From contig NZ_JBHSGI010000002.1 in NCBI RefSeq assembly GCF_042654245.1, positions 62,001 to 126,000 of the forward strand: DNA of 64,000 bases, in the 5' to 3' direction. How positions within the stretch are numbered: the first letter of the stretch is position 1; every line of letters starts with the position of its first letter. Positions 57,882-64,000 of the stretch are shown one piece after another. A program made the position numbers and the translations under genes. The DNA comes from Seohaeicola_A nanhaiensis. Its GTDB lineage: Bacteria; Pseudomonadota; Alphaproteobacteria; Rhodobacterales; Rhodobacteraceae. The notes under the pieces are model-generated. The model saw only the letters and a list, made by a program, of their open reading frames with translations, made no database searches and was not told the DNA's origin.

Positions 57882-60467
57882 TCAGAAATCCTCCCATTGC
57901 GCGGCTGCCTTTGCGACCACAGGATGCGGCTTGGCCTGTCCGGCCGCAGCCTTGGGCCATTCTGCCGGTGGCGCGAGCGCTGGTTTCGTGGGTTTCGGGG
58001 ATTTGGATTGTTGTCTTACGACGCCCCCGGCTTCCCGGGACTCTTCGGCGACACGGAAGCGTGCAACGGCATCGACCAGTGTCAGAGCGTTCTGACGCAG
58101 GGCTTCACTGGCGGCGGTGGTTTCCTCGAGACGGGCAGCATTCTGCTGGGTCGACTGATCGAGTTGGCTGACGGAATTGTTGATTTCAGCCAAGCTCGAC
58201 GACTGTTGTCTCGCCGAAGAGGCAATCTCAGAAACCAGCGTGGAAATTTCCGATACAGATTCCACGATCTGGTGCAACGCCTGCCCCGTTCGTCCCACGA
58301 GTTCGACACCGGTCTTGACCTGTGTCGCGCTCTTGGCGATCAGGTCGTTGATCTCGCGCGCCGCATTGGACGAGCGCTGTGCCAGTGCGCGCACCTCCGA
58401 AGCGACCACTGCGAAGCCGCGTCCCGCATCTCCTGCGCGTGCGGCCTCGACGCCTGCATTCAGGGCCAGAAGGTTTGTCTGGAATGCGATATCGTCGATG
58501 ACCTTGATGATCGAGGTAATCCGCTCCGAGGACCCGGCGATCTGGTCCATCGCCGACACCGTCTCCACCACGACCCTGCCGCTGTTCTCGGCATTGGCCT
58601 TGGCCGCAGCCACGGCGGTATCCGCCTGATCCGCGCCGGATGCGGCGGCGCGGACGGATGTGGTGAGAGTGTCGAGCGCAGCGGCCGTTTCCTCCAGCGT
58701 GGCCGAATTGGTTTCGGTCCGGCGCGACAATCCGTCGGCAGTGCTGGAAATGTCGCGGGCCTCGTTGTGGATGCTCTCGGCGCTGCGGGCAATCCCGCTC
58801 ATCGCATTGGCGAGCGTTGTCAGAGCGCCGTTGTAGTCGGTCCGCAACTGCTCGTAGGAGCCGGAGAAAGGCTTCTGGATCGTCGCCGTAAGATCGCCCT
58901 GGCTGAGGCGCTCGAGTCCGATCCGCAGGGCTTCGACCACCTGGCTTTGCTGCCGTTGGGACTCCTCCCGTTCCTTCCGGGCCGATTCCAGTTCCGCTTC
59001 GGCCTGGGTCACGTCATTGCCCAGCAGCAGAAGGCGGATCGGCTTGCCGTCATGATCGCAGATCGACGTCAGGCTGCCATCGACGATCGCCATCGATCCG
59101 TCGGTTTTGGACAGCCGCATCTTTCCCGAAAATCCCTTGCCATGGCGCGCGCCATCCAGCAGCCGCGCGGCGCTGTCGGAGCCGCTGCCGACGGAGGCGA
59201 CGATATCGCCAAAGCTGCGCCCCTTCAGGGCCTCAGCCGAAGCGCCCAAGGCATTGGCGAAGGCAGTATTGGCGGTCATGAGCTGTCCATCAGGCAGGAA
59301 TTCCGCCTTGAGCTGATTGGCGTCGATGGAGGACAGCGTTGCCCGGTTCAAAATGTCCTTGGTGACGTCCGCCCACTCCAGCACATGACCGAGCGCCTTG
59401 CCGGCGTCGTCGCGGACGGTGCTGATTGCGAGCGACAGGTGGACATCGCCAAGGCGCAGGATGGTTTGCGATCCGCCAGCCACCGGTCCATTCAGCATTT
59501 CCCGGAAATTCGCACCGCCAAAGCTGCAGGCATCGACGGGTTTTCCAACAAGGCTCGCCGGGTCGAATTCCGGCAGCGAGCGGGCGATGAGATCGCGGAG
59601 CCCGGTGAACAGAGCGCTCATGCGCGGGTTGAGATAGCGAATGACGCGGCTGTCATCGACCACCATAAGCGCCGCGGAACAGCCCATGAAGGCGGCTCCC
59701 TTGAAACTGGCGTCGCGTTGGATGGCCTCGCCCGAAGCCAGCTGATCGCTCAGGGTGTGCAAGGTTTTGCCGATGTCGCCGATCTCGTCGCCCCGGTCGG
59801 TGCCAGGGATTTCCGTATCGTACCGCTTTTCGCCCAAAGCCTGGATGGCGGTGCGGAACTTGCGCAGAGGCGTGACGATAAGGCGGCCGCAGAGCATCAG
59901 CGCCAGCGTGACGGAGACGAGGAAGACACACCCTGCCCAGAGCAGCGCGACCCTCTGGGCCTGTTGCGCGCTGGCGAACATCCGGTCCGGCGTCCAACTG
60001 CTGACAAGGACCCCGACCAGCGCGTCACCTGTGCCAAAGCGCAGCGGCAGTGCAATCGAAAGGCGGTCTTCTGAAACCACCTTTTCCTGTGTCTCCAGAG
60101 TCTTGCGGGCCAAGTCCATCAAGGTGTCCCCCGCGCCTCTGATATCTCCGTAACTTGCGATCATGGTACCGTCCGGGCGTACTGCCGCTGCGCCAACCAG
60201 CTGACCGTTGGAATCGCGCGCGGCGAGGTCGAAGGTTTCGCTGATCTGATCGCCCTTGCCGAACTTGAGAGCGCCGCCGATCAGCTCGCCCAGCAGTTTC
60301 GAACTGGAAAATGCCTGTTCGGCGACGAATTGCTGCGTCATCCCCGAGGTCAGGGTGGTGGACACATAGCTGATGGTCCCGATCACAAGCCCCACCGTGA
60401 CAGCGATGATGCCTGCGACCTTGTAGAAAATGGAGTTCAGTTTCGGCAGCGTCCTGGGGGCAGTCAT
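57882..60467 (-). CDS. Methyl-accepting chemotaxis protein with two PAS-like regions and a CheR-docking tail (861 aa)
   Basis: The protein has a membrane helix near residues 15-37, a short periplasmic region, a second membrane helix (VALLWAGCVFLVSVTLALML), a HAMP domain and two PAS-like segments (MVVDDSRVIRYLNPRM and LPDGQLMTANTAFANALGASAE). The signalling domain has the hairpin IDDIAFQTNLLALNAGVEAARAGDAGRGFAVVASEVRALAQRS. The last five residues are QWEDF, matching the xWxxF pentapeptide that tethers CheR. I start at the ATG at 60467; an in-frame TTG lies 9 nt upstream. A secreted PDC-like protein is encoded 50 nt upstream. Confidence 0.92.
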   Translation of the reverse strand: MTAPRTLPKLNSIFYKVAGIIAVTVGLVIGTISYVSTTLTSGMTQQFVAEQAFSSSKLLGELIGGALKFGKGDQISETFDLAARDSNGQLVGAAAVRPDGTMIASYGDIRGAGDTLMDLARKTLETQEKVVSEDRLSIALPLRFGTGDALVGVLVSSWTPDRMFASAQQAQRVALLWAGCVFLVSVTLALMLCGRLIVTPLRKFRTAIQALGEKRYDTEIPGTDRGDEIGDIGKTLHTLSDQLASGEAIQRDASFKGAAFMGCSAALMVVDDSRVIRYLNPRMSALFTGLRDLIARSLPEFDPASLVGKPVDACSFGGANFREMLNGPVAGGSQTILRLGDVHLSLAISTVRDDAGKALGHVLEWADVTKDILNRATLSSIDANQLKAEFLPDGQLMTANTAFANALGASAEALKGRSFGDIVASVGSGSDSAARLLDGARHGKGFSGKMRLSKTDGSMAIVDGSLTSICDHDGKPIRLLLLGNDVTQAEAELESARKEREESQRQQSQVVEALRIGLERLSQGDLTATIQKPFSGSYEQLRTDYNGALTTLANAMSGIARSAESIHNEARDISSTADGLSRRTETNSATLEETAAALDTLTTSVRAAASGADQADTAVAAAKANAENSGRVVVETVSAMDQIAGSSERITSIIKVIDDIAFQTNLLALNAGVEAARAGDAGRGFAVVASEVRALAQRSSNAAREINDLIAKSATQVKTGVELVGRTGQALHQIVESVSEISTLVSEIASSARQQSSSLAEINNSVSQLDQSTQQNAARLEETTAASEALRQNALTLVDAVARFRVAEESREAGGVVRQQSKSPKPTKPALAPPAEWPKAAAGQAKPHPVVAKAAAQWEDF

Positions 60468-60517
60468 GTCTGGCAAGCTCCGTATTGCGCCTGAAAAATC
60501 TCGGCTGCGCCGGCGTT

Positions 60518-61081
60518 TCAGAAGGCTTCGGCGTTCAGTCCGATGGTGACGGCGCCGATGGGCGCGCCCTGGCTGTCGATGACCGTGAAGGAAACCTGTG
60601 CCTGGTAAATCTGGCTGGATTCATCGAGTTCGATCTCGCTCACATGGATGGCATCGGGACCGAGGGGAAAGGTTTCCTGGAACTTGGCCTCATCCCCCTG
60701 CCAGTAGTCCGAGGTGACGTCGCTGACGGCAACGTTCATGCCGCGCTTATCCATCACGATGATCTCGGTGATCTTGCCGCCGCTTTCGGCAACATGAGCG
60801 CGCATCGCCTGAGAGATCTGGGAATCGCGGACAGGTGCGATGGTCGGCGCGTCGGCATGGCCGACCTCGGCACGCCATTTGTCGTCGAGTGCGATCAGTT
60901 GTTCCTGGCTCAGCCCACCATGGGCGGCATTGCTCTCCGCGATGGCGGCCTGCACAACCGGATCGGCGAACCAGCCTCGCGCCGAGGCGTTGACGAAAGC
61001 GATCATTGAGTCGTTCGGCTCGGCCGCGAAAACGGCCGGGGCGGTCAGGGCAAGAATGGCAGTCAGCGCGCAAATTTTCAT
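60518..61081 (-). CDS. Secreted PDC/Cache-like sensor-domain protein (187 aa)
   Basis: It has a signal peptide, MKICALTAILALTAPAVFA, and no other membrane segment, so it is periplasmic. The mature part resembles a single PDC/Cache sensor domain: QAMRAHVAESGGKITEIIVMDKRGMNVAVSDVTSDYWQGDEAKF, then EIELDESSQIYQAQVSFTVIDSQGAPIGAVTIGLN. This domain is normally the outside part of a chemoreceptor or kinase. Here it is a separate protein and the first gene of the chemotaxis operon, ending 50 nt before the MCP. It may deliver a ligand signal to that receptor. I start at the ATG at 61081. Confidence 0.82.
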   Translation of the reverse strand: MKICALTAILALTAPAVFAAEPNDSMIAFVNASARGWFADPVVQAAIAESNAAHGGLSQEQLIALDDKWRAEVGHADAPTIAPVRDSQISQAMRAHVAESGGKITEIIVMDKRGMNVAVSDVTSDYWQGDEAKFQETFPLGPDAIHVSEIELDESSQIYQAQVSFTVIDSQGAPIGAVTIGLNAEAF

Positions 61082-61435
61082 GGGTGTGTCCGATTCCATC
61101 TGGTTGGCAATCACGTTTGATCTGTGCAAACTGACCGCAAACACTTAAGGTTCGATGAAACCGAAACGGCCCTCTCCCCCACGACGCCGGCGCCCGAACG
61201 AAGCCGAAAAACAGCGGCGAGCGAAGACCGGAAAGCTTTAATTTATATATATCTTTCATATGCTTGAAGGACGAACAGGGATTTCGACCCATTCGCGCCC
61301 GACAATCGGTTCGTTACATTTTTTACGACTTCCCCCTCAGCAGTGTCCCTGCGCCGAAGCCCGCCCCACCCGCAGCGCCCCCTTTCGCCTGCCGGTCAGC
61401 CTGCTAGTCTGCCCGGGCTGCTTCGGAGGCCCGTC
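61082..61435. other. Intergenic region between the chemotaxis operon and the monooxygenase gene
   Basis: No convincing gene is present. The centre, 61236-61262, is strongly AT-rich (TTTAATTTATATATATC), and the right part is GC-rich. It must contain the divergent promoters of the chemotaxis operon and of the luciferase-like gene. TGCTAGTCT at 61401-61409 resembles an extended -10 box for the latter. I found no clear inverted repeat or RNA gene. Confidence 0.4.
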
Positions 61436-62443
61436 ATGATCCGCTATTCCCTTCTCGACCTTTCGCCGATCTGCGAAGGTGGCACCGCCGCGCAATCGCT
61501 GGCCAATACGCTCGACCTCGCGCGCCATGCCGAGGCGCTGGGCTTCACGCGCTACTGGCTGGCCGAGCACCACAACATGCCGGGCATCGCCAGTTCGGCG
61601 ACCGCGGTCGTGATCGGGCATGTCGCCGCCGGCACACGGTCGATCCGCGTCGGTTCCGGCGGCGTCATGCTGCCGAACCACGCGCCGCTGGTCATTGCCG
61701 AGCAGTTCGGCACGCTGGCCACGCTTTACCCCGGCCGCATCGACCTTGGCCTCGGCCGCGCACCCGGCACCGATGGAGCCACCGCCTGGGCGCTGCGGCG
61801 CCACATGGCGCAGGAAGACAATTTCCCGCGTGACGTGGTGGAACTGATGGGGTTCCTTGGCGATGCATCGCCGGACCAGCGGCTGCGCGCGGTGCCAGGC
61901 GTCGGCACCAAGGTGCCGGTCTATATTCTCGGATCCTCGCTCTATGGCGCCGAACTGGCGGCACAGTTGGGCCTGCCCTATGCCTTCGCCTCGCATTTCG
62001 CGCCGGGCGCTCTGGACCAGGCGGTGGAGGTCTACCGCACCCATTTCCGCCCTTCGGAGAGGCTGGAGTCGCCCTATTTCATCCTTGCCGCCAATGTCTT
62101 CGGCGCCGCGACCGAGGCCGAGGCGTTGCGGCTCAAGTCGTCGATGCAACTGGGCTTCGTGCGCCTGCGCACCGGTCAGCCCGGGCCGCTGCCGCGCCCG
62201 GTCGACGATATCGCGGCGCTCGTCGATCCGGCGATGCTGCGCATGGTGGACCAGGCGCTGTCGGTCTCGGTCCAGGGGCCCGTGGACTCGGTGCGCGCCG
62301 GGGTCGAACGGCTGGTCGCCCGCTACCAGCCGGACGAGATCATCTTCAACAGCCAGATCCACGATCACGCGGCGCGCAAGCGCTCGGTCGCCATCGCCGC
62401 CGAGGCGATGGGACAGATCAACCACGCCGACGCGGCAGAATAA
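61436..62443 (+). CDS. Luciferase-like (LLM class) flavin-dependent monooxygenase (335 aa)
   Basis: The bacterial-luciferase fold is indicated by ANTLDLARHAEALGFTRYWLAEHHNMPGIASSATAVVIGHVA and GSGGVMLPNHAPLVIAEQFGTLATLYPGRIDLGLGRAPGTD, the family signatures of the MsnO8/YhbW type. The C-terminus has DEIIFNSQIHDHAARKRS. The ATG at 61436 follows GGAGG. Such enzymes use reduced flavin from a separate reductase. It is followed after 10 nt by an SDR gene and then a histidine-phosphatase-like gene. The substrate is unknown. Confidence 0.92.
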   Translation: MIRYSLLDLSPICEGGTAAQSLANTLDLARHAEALGFTRYWLAEHHNMPGIASSATAVVIGHVAAGTRSIRVGSGGVMLPNHAPLVIAEQFGTLATLYPGRIDLGLGRAPGTDGATAWALRRHMAQEDNFPRDVVELMGFLGDASPDQRLRAVPGVGTKVPVYILGSSLYGAELAAQLGLPYAFASHFAPGALDQAVEVYRTHFRPSERLESPYFILAANVFGAATEAEALRLKSSMQLGFVRLRTGQPGPLPRPVDDIAALVDPAMLRMVDQALSVSVQGPVDSVRAGVERLVARYQPDEIIFNSQIHDHAARKRSVAIAAEAMGQINHADAAE

Positions 62444-62453
62444 CGGGGGGAAT

Positions 62454-63233
62454 ATGGGACAGACATTCGATCTGACCGGCAAGGTCGCGCTGGTTACCGG
62501 CGGCAATGGGGGCATCGGACTGGGCATGGCGCAGGCTCTGGCCAAGGCCGGGGCGCGTGTGGCGATCTGGGGCACCAATCCCGACAAGAACGCCCGCGCG
62601 GTCGAGACGCTGCGCGCTCATGGCGAGGCCGAGGGGTTTGTCTGCAACGTCGCCGACCGCGACGAGGTGAACGCCACGATGGCCGCGACGCTCGACCGGT
62701 TCGGGCGGCTGGATGGCTGCTTTGCCAATGCCGGCGTCTCGGGGCGCGGGGCGCGATCGTTCCTCGACATCGATCCCGAAGAATGGCGTCGCGTGCTCTC
62801 GGTCAATCTCGACGGGGTCTATCACACCTACCAGGCCGCGCTGCGCCACATGGTCGCGCGGGCCGAAGCCGGCGATCCCGGCGGTCGCCTCGCCTGCGTC
62901 TCGTCCCTGGCGTCGGTCTCGGGCGCGGCCCGCAACGAGCATTACGCCGCCTCCAAGGGCGCACTCAATGCGATGACCTTCGCGCTGGCGGTGGAATTCG
63001 CGCGCTATGGCATCACTGCAAACGCCATCCTGCCGGGCTGGATCGCCACCGACATGACCGAGAACGCCCGCGACAACCCGAAATTCGCCCAGGCGGCCGG
63101 TGCACGAATCCCGGCGCGCCGCTGGGGCGAGCCTTCGGATTTCGGCGGGATCGCGGTCTATCTGATGAGCGATGCCTCGGCTTATCACACCGGCCAGCTG
63201 CTGCAGATCGACGGCGGGTATTTCCGCTTCTGA
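62454..63233 (+). CDS. Short-chain dehydrogenase/reductase (259 aa)
   Basis: This is a classical SDR. It has the cofactor loop VALVTGGNGGIGLGMAQAL, the NxAG motif CFANAGVSG, the catalytic Ser in LACVSSLASVSGAARNEHYAASKGALN with the YxxxK pair (Tyr-Ala-Ala-Ser-Lys), and ITANAILPGWIATDM. The C-terminus GQLLQIDGGYFRF is usual. The residues after the cofactor strand (IWGTNPDKN) suggest NAD rather than NADP, but this is not certain. The ATG at 62454 follows GGGGGG. It lies 10 nt after the monooxygenase gene and 10 nt before the next. Confidence 0.92.
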   Translation: MGQTFDLTGKVALVTGGNGGIGLGMAQALAKAGARVAIWGTNPDKNARAVETLRAHGEAEGFVCNVADRDEVNATMAATLDRFGRLDGCFANAGVSGRGARSFLDIDPEEWRRVLSVNLDGVYHTYQAALRHMVARAEAGDPGGRLACVSSLASVSGAARNEHYAASKGALNAMTFALAVEFARYGITANAILPGWIATDMTENARDNPKFAQAAGARIPARRWGEPSDFGGIAVYLMSDASAYHTGQLLQIDGGYFRF

Positions 63234-63243
63234 TCGCGGCATC

Positions 63244-63819
63244 ATGGGTTTGGTCCGCTACCTGTCGCACCCTCAGGTGCTGATCGACCCGGCCAAGCCG
63301 GTGGAGCGGTGGTCGCTGAACGACACCGGGCGCGGGCGGGTGCAGGCCCTTGCCGGCTCGGACGCCCTGCGCGGCACGGGCGCGGTGTTCAGCAGCGCCG
63401 AGACCAAGGCGCTTGAGACCGCCAGCCCGCTGGCGCAGGCGCTTGGCCTTGCCGTCATTGTGCGCCCGGCAATGCACGAGAACGACCGCAGCGCCACCGG
63501 CTTCCTGCCGCCCGCAGAATTCGAGGCCGTCGCCGACCGGTTTTTCGCCGAACCCGGGACCAGCGTGCGGGGCTGGGAAACCGCAATGGCCGCGCAGCGC
63601 CGAATTTGCGCCGAGTTGGAGGCCTGCCTTGCGCTGGCACCGGACGGAGATGTTCTGATCGTCGGACATGGCGCCGTAGGCACGCTGCTCTATTGCGCTT
63701 TGGCGGGTCTGCCGATCTCGCGACGCCACGACCAGCCGGCAGGGGGCGGCAACTGGTTCGCCTTCCGCCCCGGCAGCCCTCCGCCCGCACCCTGGGCGCC
63801 CATGGAAAGCCTAATCTGA
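63244..63819 (+). CDS. Histidine phosphatase-family-like protein (191 aa)
   Basis: The product resembles a branch of the phosphoglycerate-mutase-like family that starts LVRYLSHPQVLIDPAKPVERWSLNDTGRGRVQAL. The canonical RHG motif is absent; the His of SHPQV may take the place of the catalytic one. The second half is intact, with FSSAETKALETASPLAQAL and LIVGHGAVGTLLYCAL, in which the GHG is the second catalytic His. The start at ATG 63244 is 10 nt after the SDR stop. The end overlaps the convergent nitrile-hydratase accessory gene by 9 nt. Substrate unknown. Confidence 0.83.
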   Translation: MGLVRYLSHPQVLIDPAKPVERWSLNDTGRGRVQALAGSDALRGTGAVFSSAETKALETASPLAQALGLAVIVRPAMHENDRSATGFLPPAEFEAVADRFFAEPGTSVRGWETAMAAQRRICAELEACLALAPDGDVLIVGHGAVGTLLYCALAGLPISRRHDQPAGGGNWFAFRPGSPPPAPWAPMESLI

Positions 63820-64000
63820 CAGATGAACCGGCTGGCCGTGGGGCGTGGCAAGATAGGCCGCCTCCCAGGCCTGCTTCACCCGCGCCGCCTCGGCCGGATC
63901 CGCCGCGCCGGTCTCGGCCAGCACGCCCTCGAGCGTTTCCAGCCAGGCGTTGAAATAATCGTCGCCCCCGTCGAGATCGCGCGACAGCCCATGTCGCCGC
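63811..64000 (-). CDS. Nitrile hydratase accessory protein, C-terminal part only
   Basis: Only the last 62 codons are in the window; the gene continues past base 64000. The peptide runs HGLSRDLDGGDDYFNAWLETLEG, then VLAETGAADPAEAARVKQAWEAAYLATPHGQPVHLSD. The helical WLxxLE segment followed by the ending AxxATPHGQPVxL is typical of the activator/beta-like family of nitrile hydratase, which inserts the metal into the alpha subunit. The enzyme subunit genes should lie further right. The stop is TAG at 63811-63813. It converges on the histidine-phosphatase-like gene with a 9-nt overlap. Confidence 0.75.
   Translation of the reverse strand, partial: RRHGLSRDLDGGDDYFNAWLETLEGVLAETGAADPAEAARVKQAWEAAYLATPHGQPVHLSD

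Noticed and set aside
57897..60074. 725-codon plus-strand open frame opposite the MCP gene
   Set aside because: No recognisable domain and typical antisense composition; the minus strand encodes an obvious chemoreceptor.

Overview
The window is 64 kb of GC-rich, densely packed bacterial chromosome. It most likely comes from a marine or roseobacter-type member of the Rhodobacterales (Alphaproteobacteria). The evidence is gene content: a Paracoccus/roseobacter-style sox thiosulfate-oxidation cluster, GapR (DUF2312), DUF2155, DUF1178, an NDUFA12 homologue, a ScfR-like regulator and an alphaproteobacterial Zur box. Genes are short-spaced, often with 1-4 nt stop/start overlaps. I saw no transposase, integrase, phage gene or CRISPR array.

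Layout. 1-2.5 kb (minus): edge of an aromatic-catabolism cluster (extradiol-dioxygenase-like protein, two fumarylacetoacetate-hydrolase-family enzymes, a GST), then tRNA-Thr(TGT). 2.9-4.7 kb: small conserved genes including gapR. 4.9-7.1 kb (plus): sulfide/persulfide detoxification operon (persulfide dioxygenase, split YeeE/YedE transporter, DUF442 sulfurtransferase). 7.1-11.7 kb (minus): FliM-like protein, transporter-fused histidine kinase, small membrane protein and single-domain response regulator. 11.8-18.6 kb: ScfR-like regulator divergent from a five-gene branched-chain-amino-acid-type ABC transporter. 18.7-21.7 kb: accB, accC, aat. 21.6-25.4 kb (minus): DUF2155, mlaD, NDUFA12, RidA-like, clpX, clpP.

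25.7-34.2 kb is the sox region. soxV-W, soxX-Y-Z-A and soxC-D are on the minus strand. soxS, a GlcG-like gene, soxR and a soxT-like transporter gene diverge on the plus strand. soxB, normally between soxA and soxC, is absent, as are soxE and soxF. Copies of the sulfide-responsive operator ATTC-N8-GAAT lie before soxX and soxC, with a near-match between soxS and soxV.

34.3-38.7 kb: an RTX protein and the zinc-uptake system znuA / zur-znuC-znuB with a central Zur box. 38.7-41.8 kb (minus): ammonia-lyase-like protein lacking the MIO serine, a cyclodeaminase-family protein and a flavin reductase. 41.8-42.2 kb: intergenic cluster of DnaA-box-like sites. 42.2-48.4 kb (minus): ptsP, lysC, DUF1178, Nudix, EcsC, GNAT. 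48.4-52.2 kb (plus): flavin reductase, a second RTX protein, mtnP, LysE-type exporter, apt; mtnP and apt together salvage methylthioadenosine to AMP. 52.4-61.1 kb (minus): one chemotaxis operon (periplasmic PDC-like protein, MCP, cheD, STAS, cheY, cheA, cheW, cheR, cheY, and a small helical protein with a CheZ-like DxxxQ element) without cheB. 61.4-64 kb: luciferase-like monooxygenase, SDR, histidine-phosphatase-like protein, and the end of a nitrile-hydratase accessory gene.

The most notable points are the soxB-less sox locus with its operator set, the MIO-serine-less lyase operon, and the candidate CheZ-like protein closing the chemotaxis operon.
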